Assembly: GCA_030849075.1 (NCBI GenBank)
Contig: JASAOO010003553.1
Span: forward strand, 1 to 64,000
Reading direction: 5' to 3'
DNA: 64,000 nucleotides
DNA from: Zelonia costaricensis
Taxonomy: Eukaryota > Euglenozoa > Kinetoplastea > Trypanosomatida > Trypanosomatidae
The notes under the pieces are model-generated. The model was given only the letters and a program-made list of their open reading frames with translations. It was not told the DNA's origin and searched no databases. The translations under genes and the position numbers were made by a program. Positions 49,132-58,915 of this stretch are shown here, in pieces. Positions within the stretch are counted from its first letter, which is position 1. Each line of letters opens with the position of its first letter.

Positions 49132-50781
49132 GGCAGTAGTCGGTTCCCCCCCCCCTCCCCCTCCCATCTCTCCTTAGTTGGAGGAGGACGGAACGACTTC
49201 GATTAAACGCCATCTCTCGAACGCGTATGCGTGAGAGGGCAGTAACGCGCGTTCACTTCTCCCCCTCCCCTGGGGAGTGTGGCGGAACCCTGACTAAACA
49301 CGAGAAAACGACGAACCCCCTCAAAAAAAAAAAAGAAGTTGGCTACGGCACTGTCCTTCAGGAGGAACAGCGGGGCTCCCGTATCGATTGCAACGACGCT
49401 CGTGCCCTGGTGATGGGGGGGGGGAGGAGGGCGACAGGAGACACTACCCGCGATGCAAAAGCAAAGCGAGGGAGAGACTGAACTGCGGCGCCTCGCGACA
49501 GCTGGCACCTGTCGACGTTGAACAACGCGTTAGCCTTCCGTCTCGCTGTTTTTTTTTTTTTTGCGGCAGTGTGGCGTTGACGGCGCTGCCGGTGTCGCGA
49601 AAGTGTGCAATGCTGACGACGATGCACACTACCTCACCCCATTCCCTCGTTCTCTCTCCGCACTCGTACAAACAAACAAACAAACACACACACACACACA
49701 TACAAATGTGCAACACTCTCCTTTATGCCTCTCGCACTGATGGCCACACACTACGTGTCGCTGCCTTGCTCAACTCGTCGACACGCAACCTTAGCACCGC
49801 AGAGTGCGCAACCATCATACCTACACCCGCAAACATACGCAGGCACCTCTCGGCCTTTGCCGTGTCGTTTCCTCTGCGTTTCCCGGTTTCCTTCGCTCCG
49901 CGTGTCTCCTCTCACTCCTCCCTTCACCAACTCGTGTGTAGATACGTTTGTCGTCTGGAGCCACCTTCCTCATCCCGTTTTGACCCCCCTCACCTCCCTC
50001 CCTCGTATCTAGCTACTCGCGTCGTCCTCGCTGCGTGCCCCGTTGCAGGAATCGTCTCATCATAGTGTAGTGCTGGCGCACCATCGCCGTCCTCCCCACA
50101 GCCCCCCCCCCCCCGCCCGTCGGTAGGCCCCTTCGCCTTTTGTTGTCTCTTTGCCGCTGTCCCCGGCGCACCGCCATTTTACCAGGTCCTCATCGTCACT
50201 ACCGCCCTGGGCCGCTATCTGCGACGCTACTCACATTGCCCGTTCCTCCCCTCCCCCCGCAGCTCCTCCGAGCTTGGTTCCCTTCCTTGAACGCAACACG
50301 CGAACAGCTGGCAGTTGAGTTGAGCGTGGCGACTATCATCTCGGCCTCCGTGGTTCGCCGCCCACACTCTTTCCTTTCCGCTCTCTCTCTCGTAACGCTG
50401 TTCAGCCGATAAGCCTCTTCTAACAGAGCTAAAAAAAACGAGCAGATAGGAAAACCAAGAGAACACAACCCACGCACGCCCCTTCTCTCGTCTTCACCTT
50501 CTCTTCCTGCCCTGTCTTGTCTTCACCGATCATCGTGTGCGCGCGTGTAGGTGTGAAGTTCACGCTGTGTCTGTTTTATCCGTTCTCTCTCTCTCTGTGG
50601 GCTGGTGAGTGTTTTGACGTTTCATTTCTCTTTTTTTTTGCCGTGCTCACCGCGTCCTTGGACGCATTGTTCAACTTTATTTCTGTCTCTTCGCGTCCTC
50701 TGTTCTCTTCGCCTTTTGCTTCCCTGTACCTCAGCCCTTCCTGTGCACTGTTCTCCCTCCCTCTTTTCAAGGGGCATGTGA

Positions 50782-50782
<1 letters not shown>

Positions 50783-50812
<30 letters not shown>
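50783..50812. repeat. (CA)15 microsatellite
   Basis: Perfect CA run in the spacer before the reductase gene. Confidence 0.9.
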
Positions 50813-50813
<1 letters not shown>

Positions 50814-51117
50814 GAAGACGCATTCCACTCAATAAGCGGCGCGTACCGGCAAGGCGAAGTCGCGTTTTTGTGCGACAAGCCTCCACGTGATACGACTCTG
50901 GCGCTTCTCTTTTTTTTTTCTCCTTCTGGCTTCCTCCCCCCTCGATCACTTCCTCCGCGATTTCGCCTGTCCCCCTTTGTGTCCTTGACTGCCGTCCCGC
51001 GCACACCCTCTTCATCGTTGCGTCTGGCGCCATTTGTCAGCCGGCATATCCAGGTACCACGGACCTCCGTGTCGCGGTGTGTGCTGTTCTTCTGTGACGT
51101 TCTGAGTTTTAGCTGTG

Positions 51118-51227
51118 CCCCCCCCCCCCCCACTCCATCCTTTCCCCACTCCTCACCATCACAAACCCGCTCTCTCCAACTTGCTCTGTGTGCTGCCCTC
51201 TTTTGTTGTCGTTGTGGCGGTGTGCAG
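51118..51227 (+). promoter_or_regulatory. Polypyrimidine region and splice acceptor of the reductase gene
   Basis: C14, then CT-rich sequence, ends GGTGTGCAG at 51227, about 218 bases before ATG 51445. Other AGs occur further down, so the exact site is not fixed. Confidence 0.55.
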
Positions 51228-51444
51228 GCCCTGTGTGTCTGCTTGTGTAGAAAGAGTCGTCGCTACCTCGTGGGCACCCGTCTCCCCTCACCTGCCGCTA
51301 ACCGCTTTTTTTCTCCTTTCCGCTTCGGTCTCCGCGCTGACACCGTTCCGAAGATAACAACGCGCTCCCACGTGTCGTGGCGCCTCTCACCACTGCGCCC
51401 CCCTCTCTCTCTCTGTCCCTTCACCTTCCGCCTTTACGTGCGGG

Positions 51445-53985
51445 ATGATGCAGAAGCGGTACATCGGCCTTGTCGGCGTGATTGTGCTGGGCGCGACGTC
51501 GGCAGTGCTTCTGGTGCGGCAGCACCGGCTGCAGCGAGAGCGACGCGAGTTCGCGGAGCGCTACGCCAAGCAGCTGAAGGCGGCCCGCGAGGCGCACGCA
51601 CAGTCGCTGAACGGCGGCGGCGCATCGCAGGACTCGGCCGACCAGAGCGACCTGGACTTCGACGATGAGGCGGCCACCGTCAAGGTGATCTACGGCAGCG
51701 AGTCTGGCAACGCCGAGGGCCTCGCGAAGGGTTTGGTGATGACGCTGCGCGACCGCGGCGTCCACGCGGCCCTGATCGACCCAAGTCGCTGGAGCTACAT
51801 GGAGGACTACCTCTACCACAACAAGCGCAACGTGCCCCTCTTCCAGCCAATCAAACCGGCCTCCGACAACACCACTGTGGCCGCGAAGCAGCGCACCAAG
51901 CGGACCGAAAGCGGCGAGAAGCCGCCGCGGCCACCGCTGGTGTACATCTTCATTGTCGCCACGGCGGGCGAGGGGGAGCCGACGGGCAACTTCATGGCCC
52001 TCTTCCAGGAGATGCAAGTGACGGTGCGCAGGGCCGCGGCCGCAAAGCCCGCGACGTCCCCCTCGCCGACGACGGCGGGGGGCTCGAGCGCCTCGCCAGC
52101 GGCCCCGTCCGCGGCCGAGGCGCCCTTTCGCAACATCTACTATGCCGTCTTCGGGCTCGGCGACAGCTCGTACAAGTACTACTGCCGCTCCGCGACAGAC
52201 ACGAATACGTTGCTGAAGAAGGGCGGCGCCACAAACCTGCACCGCGTGGGCTTTGGTGACGCACGGTCCGGCATGCAGGAGGACGTGTTCGACGAGTGGC
52301 AGGAGAAGGTCATGCTCGCGCTCGAGGAAAAATGCGGGCTCGAGATGGCGACCGGCACCCGCGCGCCGCCGAAGCCGGAGCTGCAGTTCCGCTTTCTCTC
52401 CACATGCGCGGCGAGCTCGGCGATCACGACGTCCACGGTGCCCCAGGCCGGGCCCTGCGGGACGGCCAACTCCACGACCGCCCCCACAGCGTCCGTCATC
52501 ACGGACGACGCACACCCCAGTGAGAGCCTTCTGCTGCGCTCCGCCACCGCACCACCGGCGCTGTCTCGTTCAGCGGCAGCCACCGAGCCGGACGCCGCGG
52601 CGCCGGCCGTGCCTCTGCCGTTCCCGCCGCCGCCGGCGCTGCTGGAGCCGTCGCTGACAAACCCGACGCAGATTCGCCTCGTGGCCAAGACGCAGCTGAC
52701 GGAGCCACGCGCCAGCGATGGCAGCAGCGTGTGCCGCTTCTGCTTCGAGACGGACGGGACGGGCATCTCGTACCAGGCCGGCGACCACCTCGGCATCTTC
52801 CCGACGAACCCGCCAGAGATGGTGGCGCGCTGCGCCAAGGCGCTCTCCATCCCCGCCGACGACCTCGAGACGCCGGTGGAGCTGTGCGAGATGGTGCCCT
52901 CGCGTGGCATCCTGCGCAACGTGCTGCCCGCTCGCGTGCCGCTGCGCGCGGTGCTGCAGCACTACGTGGACCTGTGCGGCCGGCCGAAGAAGGCGACGCT
53001 GCGGGTGCTGGCCAAGTACTGCACCGACCCCGAGCAGCAGGAAGCCTTCCTGGACCTGCTGCGCGTGCCGGCGGACAAGGACGGCGAGGAGGCCGGCGCC
53101 AACGCGGGCGGCGGCGGCTCCGCGCGCAAACCGAAGAAGCTGCGCACCGTCGTCGACTACCTCGAGCGCTTCCCCAGCTGCTGCTGCATCCCGCTCGGCC
53201 ACTTCATCGAGGTCATGCCGCGCATTCAGCCGCGCTACTACTCCATCGCATCAGACCGCATGTCGCACGGCTCGCAAATTGACATTATGGTCCGGGTGCT
53301 GCCCGACGGACTCGCCGGCACATACCTCGCCCACCGCATTGACGAGGGCGACAGCGTCTTCGCGTACGTGCGCATCTCGACCTTCCACCTCCCGCAGCGC
53401 ATCAGCGAGAACAGGCCAGTGCTCATGATCGGCCCGGGCACCGGTGCCGCTGCGATGGTGGGGCTGTGCTACAAGCGCGAGGCGCTGATGCGCAAGCAGC
53501 CGGCGGCCCAGTACGGGCCGGCCGTCTTCCTCTTCGGTGCCCACCACCGCGCCACGGAGTTTTTCGTGCAAGAGGAGGTGGAGCGGTGGGCGATGGCGCC
53601 GGCGTCGATGCAGGCGTGGGATGCGGCGCACCCGAACGCGCACGCCGGGCTCGCCGCACGTCGCAGCAAGGCGTCGGCGGGCGAGCTCCTGGCCTCCTCT
53701 GTGCTCACGCTTGTGGACTGCGCCTTCAGCCGCGACCAAGCTGACAAGATCTACGTGACGTCGCTCATCGACACGCACAAGGACGCGATCTACGAGATGC
53801 TCACGAGCACCGCTGGCGGCGGCTGCCTCGTCTTCCTCTCCGGCGACGCCTCCTTCATGGCCAAGGACGTCGACCGTGCCCTGACGGCGCTGCTGCAGGA
53901 CCGCGGTGGCATGACGCGCGTCGCCGCGCTCGAGTTCCTGCGACGTATGGAGAACGACCACCGGTACATGAAGGACGTGTACTAG
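51445..53985 (+). CDS. NADPH-cytochrome P450 reductase-like diflavin reductase, membrane-anchored (846 aa)
   Basis: Passes electrons from NADPH through FAD and FMN to a P450 or other haem or iron acceptor. An N-terminal anchor spans about 5-24 (IGLVGVIVLGATSAVLLV), as in ER-bound P450 reductases. The flavodoxin domain starts near 79 (VKVIYGSESGNAEGLAKGL) with VYIFIVATAGEGEPTGNF and YYAVFGLGDSSYKYY; an Ala/Pro insertion splits it. After a Pro-rich linker, the FAD domain shows YQAGDHLGIFPTNPPEM, RYYSIASDRM (about 597, FAD-binding RxYS) and the NADP part MIGPGTGAAAMVGL (about 661). VFLFGAHHRATEFF, CAFSRDQADKIYV and a C-terminal HRYMKDVY complete the family pattern. The end residue is Tyr where P450 reductases have Trp. 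At 846 aa it is longer than the ~680-aa norm because of linkers. Two ATGs occur in tandem (51445, 51448). Confidence 0.92.
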   Translation: MMQKRYIGLVGVIVLGATSAVLLVRQHRLQRERREFAERYAKQLKAAREAHAQSLNGGGASQDSADQSDLDFDDEAATVKVIYGSESGNAEGLAKGLVMTLRDRGVHAALIDPSRWSYMEDYLYHNKRNVPLFQPIKPASDNTTVAAKQRTKRTESGEKPPRPPLVYIFIVATAGEGEPTGNFMALFQEMQVTVRRAAAAKPATSPSPTTAGGSSASPAAPSAAEAPFRNIYYAVFGLGDSSYKYYCRSATDTNTLLKKGGATNLHRVGFGDARSGMQEDVFDEWQEKVMLALEEKCGLEMATGTRAPPKPELQFRFLSTCAASSAITTSTVPQAGPCGTANSTTAPTASVITDDAHPSESLLLRSATAPPALSRSAAATEPDAAAPAVPLPFPPPPALLEPSLTNPTQIRLVAKTQLTEPRASDGSSVCRFCFETDGTGISYQAGDHLGIFPTNPPEMVARCAKALSIPADDLETPVELCEMVPSRGILRNVLPARVPLRAVLQHYVDLCGRPKKATLRVLAKYCTDPEQQEAFLDLLRVPADKDGEEAGANAGGGGSARKPKKLRTVVDYLERFPSCCCIPLGHFIEVMPRIQPRYYSIASDRMSHGSQIDIMVRVLPDGLAGTYLAHRIDEGDSVFAYVRISTFHLPQRISENRPVLMIGPGTGAAAMVGLCYKREALMRKQPAAQYGPAVFLFGAHHRATEFFVQEEVERWAMAPASMQAWDAAHPNAHAGLAARRSKASAGELLASSVLTLVDCAFSRDQADKIYVTSLIDTHKDAIYEMLTSTAGGGCLVFLSGDASFMAKDVDRALTALLQDRGGMTRVAALEFLRRMENDHRYMKDVY

Positions 53986-55095
53986 GGAGCTGCACTGCGC
54001 CGTGTACATGCGCCGCCCTTCACGGAGTGTTCATTCCGACACGTTTCTTTTGTGTGTGTGTGTGTGTGTGTGCAGGTGTTTGTGTGTGTGTCTGCGCATG
54101 TATGTATGTGTGTAGGACTGTGAACTGCTCTTGTTGTTTGGGATGCTGACCTGCTCTTGTCTTCGTTTACAGTGCTGTCGAGTGTCGTGTGCTCGCCTAC
54201 CTTCTGCGTTCTCGCTTGTGTTCTGCTTGCTCCAGTGGGGCTCTCGCCAGCTGAGAAAGCCCTCACCGATGCTCTCATCGATTGGTTATTTCTTTTCTGC
54301 CTTGTGTTCCTGTTTCTCTTTCTGTTCTTTCGTCTCTCAGCATCGCGGCACCCAACAATCTCGATCTCCCTCCTCCGCACCTGCTCCATTTCTTACTCAC
54401 CCCCCCCCCTTCCCTCCCTCCTACTCTTCCGTCTGTGTGTGACTGCACGCATGTGCACACAACCACCTGTGTGGCGTGTAGCAGCGCCGCACGCGGAGAG
54501 CAGAGTCGTCGTGCCCGACCGAGGCTCAGCGGCGGCGGTCGTTTTCCGAAACACGGTGTCTCCCCCGCCTCCCTTCAAAACAAGACAACGCAGCTACTCG
54601 GCGGTGCGACGGGTGGAGGGCGTTTGTTGTCGTCACGCTCTCCCCCTCTTGGCACGTCGGAGTATGTGTATACGTCTTTGTGCGTTGCCTGGTCATGTGC
54701 CTAGCTATTCCGTCTTGGACGAACGACTGCGACGATCGACTGCGAGCGGCTCTGAAGGAAGCTTGCGGCGTTGGTGATGGTGCCTTCACACGAAGACGCT
54801 TGCCAGCCGGTTTGTGTCTGAAGCATCCTTGCTATACCCGGCCCACAACACCCCCTTCCTCCTTCCTCCCGTTCTACGCACGTAGTCAACTCTTCGTGCA
54901 CAACACTCAAGACGTTTGCCCTCTTTTTTGTTGCTGTTTGTCGTGGGCCCCTCGCTCCGCTTCACGTGTGTGTATCGTTGACCCCGCCTTGCTTCTCCTT
55001 TTTTGCAAGTGTCCGCTTTTGTTTCCGCCGTGAACCTATGCGCGTGTGCAATGAAGGCGCGTCTGTCGCAGTCCATGGGTCGTTCTCTCCGCGTC

Positions 55096-55111
55096 GGTGT
55101 GTGTGTGTGTA

Positions 55112-55142
<31 letters not shown>
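55096..55142. repeat. Long interrupted GT repeat
   Basis: GT dinucleotides over 47 bases, interrupted by an AT and a TT step. Confidence 0.85.
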
Positions 55143-56109
55143 TTGCGTTGGGCAGGCGCGTGGGCTGTTTCTCCTCCTCTCGATATCGGACGTGCCGTCA
55201 ACTTGGCCGAGAAGGGGTAAACACGAGAAGAAGAGCACGTGAGGAGAGAAAGAAGTGTGCTGTTTTCTCCCCGGCGGTAGCCGTGTGTGCGCGCGTCCTG
55301 GTATAGTGGTTTGTGGGTTGTTCTCGGGCTGTCGCAGGCGTATGTTTTGTGCGAGTCCAGGTGCTGTCTGGCTCTCGTGCTTGACTTTTACCAGAAGAGG
55401 AAAAGTGAAGACACTGATGACTACGCAGAGCCGCACGCGGTATTAGTTGTGGGCAGGGGAAAAGACGAGGTTGAGGCGCAGGAGCGCGTTTTCCGTCGTT
55501 TGCGATTGGTGTTAATCCCGACTGAAGGTGCGGCGCCGCCCCACCGCCGTGCGCGAGAAGATGGGGTCGGCGCGTGTGGCTTTGCATGGGGCCCCGTTGC
55601 CTTGTTCTCCGCCCGACCACGCGACCTCAAGGGAGTTGCTGCGAGTCGCCGCGCGACGTCTCTGCAGCACCGGACACAGGCGACGCTGCCGGCGTGCCTG
55701 CTGTCTCCAACCTGTCATGCCATCCCCTTCCGGCTTCTTCCCTCCCTCCTCTCTTAGTGTCTACTTCTGGCCGCCGCACTCCGCGAGGTATATCTACAGT
55801 CTGCCTAACGGTACCGGTGTGTGTGTGTATTTGTGTGGAGAGTGCACCCGCGTGCTTGTCTCCTTTGTAGCACAGCTTTGTTGTTACTCCTCGCCGCAGC
55901 CCTCCCTTTTGCCTTCCCCCACAGGGCACTTGCACACACACATCACAACGCTGCGCCTGGCTTGCCCGCCACCCCCTCCCCTCCTTTTCCGTCCCGGCCG
56001 CGAAATCACCGTGGTTGTGTGTGGCCGCACTTTCCCTTCTCGAAAGCGTTGTGAACGCGTTCCTGTGCCCTGTACCCACACCTTCCACAGCCCCACTGGC
56101 CCACCGCGC

Positions 56110-56129
56110 CCGGCTCTTGCCACCTTCAG
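56110..56129 (+). promoter_or_regulatory. Splice acceptor of the small coiled-coil gene
   Basis: GCTCTTGCCACCTTCAG ends at 56129, eight bases before ATG 56138. The short leader makes an acceptor further upstream possible. Confidence 0.5.
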
Positions 56130-56137
56130 TTTCCGTA

Positions 56138-56794
56138 ATGAGCTCCGACGACATCGACGCCTTGCGGTCCGAGCTGCTGCGGCAGAAGATCATCTTCGAG
56201 GCCGAGCTGCGTCGCCAACGCGAAGCCTTCGAAGAGCGGCTGTCCTCCGTCTGCCAGGAGCTGGCGGACCGCGAGGCGGACTGCCGCAACCTGCAGTCCG
56301 TGATCACGATTCTCGGCCGCAAGGTGGACGCGCTTGCCGAGCAGCGGCAGTACGTCGCCGTCGTGCACCGCCCGCCGACCCCACCGCGGCAGCCGAGCAC
56401 GCACGAGAGCCCCTTCCGCCGCGACCCCTCGAATCTCGCGCCAGCGCTGGCAGAGAACGCGAGCAAGCCGCGTGAGCGGGGTCGCACCAACTCGGTCGTC
56501 TCGCACTCTGGCATTCGCCGCCCCTCGCCCACGCTCAGCAGTGCGCCACCAGGGCAGCGCCCCGGCTCGTCCGTCGCGCGTGTGCCGTCCATTAGCGCGC
56601 TGAGTCGCACGAGCAGCCCGCACGTGCACGGGCACCCCAATCGGCCGCTGCTCCGCATCAACACGTCGGCGACGATGAACAGCGAGACGAGCAGCAACGG
56701 CGGCAAGAGTGCGCCACGCCGGCGCCCCGTCTCGCGGCGGCGCACGAACAGCGCGGGCCGCCTCGCCGGAGTCAAGGCGACGGACGACTGGTGA
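56138..56794 (+). CDS. Small coiled-coil protein with Ser/Arg/Pro-rich tail (218 aa)
   Basis: Not recognised. Residues 1-70 form one amphipathic helix with a heptad pattern (ALRSELLRQKIIFEAELRRQ, ERLSSVCQELADREADCRNL), a probable dimeric coiled coil. The rest is Ser/Arg/Pro-rich and disordered, with several RxxS/T and SP/TP sites (RTNSVVSHS, RRPSPTLSS, RRRTNSAGR) that could be phosphorylated. This layout is common in cytoskeleton-associated small trypanosomatid proteins, but no motif assigns it. ATG 56138 is preferred; the upstream in-frame codons lack ATG, and the acceptor AG lies just before it. Confidence 0.78.
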   Translation: MSSDDIDALRSELLRQKIIFEAELRRQREAFEERLSSVCQELADREADCRNLQSVITILGRKVDALAEQRQYVAVVHRPPTPPRQPSTHESPFRRDPSNLAPALAENASKPRERGRTNSVVSHSGIRRPSPTLSSAPPGQRPGSSVARVPSISALSRTSSPHVHGHPNRPLLRINTSATMNSETSSNGGKSAPRRRPVSRRRTNSAGRLAGVKATDDW

Positions 56795-58020
56795 GAGTCG
56801 CGGCGCCGCCATTCAGCGGGCGCGAGTGGCTGAAGGTGGTGAAGGTTGTTTTGCACCCTCCATTGCTGCCGTTTGCCGTGCCGCTGCGTCGTTGAACTGC
56901 AGGCACTTGCGACTGCGGGGAGGCAAAGAGGGGGGGGTTCCGGGGGCTCACGACGTTTGTAGAACGGGACTAGCTTCGTCTCCCGCCCCGAGTCTGCCCC
57001 GCTCACCGCGTGCGGCTCTGCCGTCCGCCACACCTCGAGTCACGTCTCGTTTTTGCTTTTAGACGTAGATTGGGAGAGATGGACAGTCGCCACGTCCGCT
57101 GTCACCGGGGCTATGCCGACGTTTCTCTTTTTGTTCTTCTTGTCTCTTGTTGTTCGTACTGTTGTACTGTATGCACGGGCTGCAGCGGGGGGGGGGGGGG
57201 GCGTGTGGTAGTGTTGCGATGGCACCGGCACCGGCATACCAGTTGGCGGTGTTCGCTGCACCTGCGCCCCTGCCGTGGTGACCCACACGCCCCCTTTTTT
57301 TTGTCTGCCCACCTGCCACCTTTCTCCTACTCCCTCCTGGGCAGAGCGTAAAACGAAACAGAAAGAAACGACGGGAGCGTTGGATAAATCGGGGGAAGCA
57401 GCTCTTGCGCAAGTGCTCCCGATTGCTGCTGGAGAGGGTGCCCGCACTTGATAACCGAGGGACAGTAGCGGCGAAGCGAAGTTGCTGATGTAGCGCTTCC
57501 GCTCCTGCGTGGTCGGCGATGTGGCAGCGCACCTACACGCCCTCTTTGGATTCCCCGGTATCCTCGCAGCGTGTGCCTCTCGTTGTCCGCCTCTAACGGA
57601 GGCGTACCGCCAAGCAAACGCGTTGCCGGTGCGGAGCTAGTTGCCGACTCTGCCGGCACTCCACTCTGTATTGTCCCCGATGTCCCCACCCCCTTCCCCT
57701 CCTCTTGATCTCCTGTCACTCAACGCTGCTAGCTCCTTTGTCTTGTTCTGTTTCCTCCTCGTTGGCAACGCCGCAGTAGCTGCGTTCAAGCCATTCGTCT
57801 CTCTCTACGCAGCCTTGCCCCCTCTCCCTCCCATTGCCTCCCCTCGACGCTGGTATCCATAAACAAATTCGACCGCACGCCCGGTTTTTCCTTTGAGCGA
57901 AGCAATCAGCCCCCCCCCCTCCCGCCCCTCCCTGTGCGCGTTCCTGTGCGATTGTAGGCCCTATTGTGTCTCGCAAGCCGTCCGTTGACACTCGCACCAA
58001 CAAAAACAACAAAAGAAGGC
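56795..58020. other. Intergenic spacer
   Basis: No gene. G run near 57186-57200 and near 56929, T run near 57295, C run near 57911-57920. The acceptor tract of the next gene is 57911-57957 (ends GTAG). Confidence 0.65.
57911..57957 (+). promoter_or_regulatory. Polypyrimidine tract and splice acceptor of the mitochondrial protein gene
   Basis: C run and CT-rich tract ending TGCGATTGTAG at 57957, 63 bases before ATG 58021. Confidence 0.6.
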
Positions 58021-58611
58021 ATGTTGCAGCGTCTTTCTGCGAGCGCGGTGCGGCGTGCTGCGGCAGGGGAGCTTGTCCACCCCGTGGCGGCGCGCGCAGC
58101 AATGTGCACCCCGCTGCTGCAGGCGCGGCGGATGACGTCCTCGTCGCCTATCCCGCCGACGCCTGCGTCCGCGACACCCCTACAGGCGGCCGCCAGTGCC
58201 GCTCCCTCCTCCACGTCGTCGTCGAGTGCGGCGCAGGCGACGCCGGAGCTGGACGCCGAAGCGGCGGAGCAGGTGCGCCTGGCGCAGGAGCTCGGCGAGC
58301 AGGCGTTCGGCGAGAACACCTCCATTTTGAAGCAGATTGCCATGCGAGGGCTACGCGCCTTCGTCGTGTGCGGGGTTGGCATGGGCGCGTTTGTGTGGGC
58401 GAGGAGGCGCAAGCAGCGGGAGCTCGAGGTGACCGAGGCGCCCGCCGGCGCGGCGGGTGCGGCGCAGGCGGAGGCGGACGAGGAGGACCCGACGCAGCGC
58501 TACCTGGAGGAGATGCGCGGCCTCGGCTTCGACGTGGACACGCTGGAGGAGGAGCTGGAGCAGGAGCGGCTCGCGAAAGCCGCAGCAACAGCCAAGCCAA
58601 CGATGGCGTAA
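58021..58611 (+). CDS. Probable mitochondrial single-span membrane protein, family unknown (196 aa)
   Basis: The N-terminus MLQRLSASAVRRAAAGELVH is Arg/Ala/Ser-rich without acidic residues, a typical mitochondrial presequence. One hydrophobic segment (AFVVCGVGMGAFVWARRRKQ, about residues 111-130) is followed by a basic stop-transfer cluster and a Glu-rich C-terminal helix (YLEEMRGLGFDVDTLEEELE). A short Ser/Ala/Pro linker lies between presequence and helix. It could be a mitochondrial inner- or outer-membrane protein with a soluble acidic tail. Nothing matches a named family by eye. The acceptor AG 57956-57957 gives a 63-base leader without another ATG. Confidence 0.82.
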   Translation: MLQRLSASAVRRAAAGELVHPVAARAAMCTPLLQARRMTSSSPIPPTPASATPLQAAASAAPSSTSSSSAAQATPELDAEAAEQVRLAQELGEQAFGENTSILKQIAMRGLRAFVVCGVGMGAFVWARRRKQRELEVTEAPAGAAGAAQAEADEEDPTQRYLEEMRGLGFDVDTLEEELEQERLAKAAATAKPTMA

Positions 58612-58915
58612 TGCACCACAACCACAACAAAACGGGCATCAAGTCAAGCCGTAAGTCAACAGAAAGGCAGCAAGTAAGCGTGCACCTCGTGGCGTGGCGA
58701 GACAAGGGGCGACTCCAGCTTTTACGGGCACCACACTATCGGCGTGAAGGGAGGCCGATGTTCGGGAAAAAAGGGCTCCTTGAGACCCTCCCCCCCCCCT
58801 CCCCTGCCAAGTTGAGTCATGCAGCCCCTCACGTTTGTTTCGTCACCACTGCACTCTGCTCACTCACCCACTCTCTGCTGTCGCACCATCGCACAGCTGC
58901 CCTCCCTACTTCCTG
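58612..58915. other. Intergenic spacer (about 300 b)
   Basis: No gene. A C run near 58790 and the acceptor tract of the DHHC gene ending at 58896. Purine-rich 58740-58775. Confidence 0.6.
58851..58896 (+). promoter_or_regulatory. Splice acceptor of the DHHC gene
   Basis: CTGCTGTCGCACCATCGCAC then AG ends at 58896, with a CT-rich region before it; leader of about 19 bases to ATG 58916. Confidence 0.55.

Larger units (their letters stand above)
49132..51444. other. Intergenic spacer (2.3 kb)
   Basis: No gene supported. Contains C runs (49147, 50102-50114, 51118-51131), an A run near 49323, T runs (49549-49562, 50630), a CAAA-plus-CA repeat (49668-49700) and (CA)15 at 50783-50812. The acceptor of the next gene is at 51226-51227. 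Confidence 0.65.
53986..56137. other. Intergenic spacer (2.2 kb)
   Basis: No convincing gene. GT runs at 54050-54072 and 55096-55142, C run near 54402, CT-rich tract near 55970-56000. A frame of ~156 codons at 55287-55757 starts at GTG with no internal ATG and is not called. The acceptor for the next gene is at 56128-56129. Confidence 0.6.

Noticed and set aside
55287..55757. 156-codon + strand frame between the reductase and coiled-coil genes
   Set aside because: It starts at GTG with no internal ATG, has no domain and its end reads through CT-rich spacer; not called as a gene.
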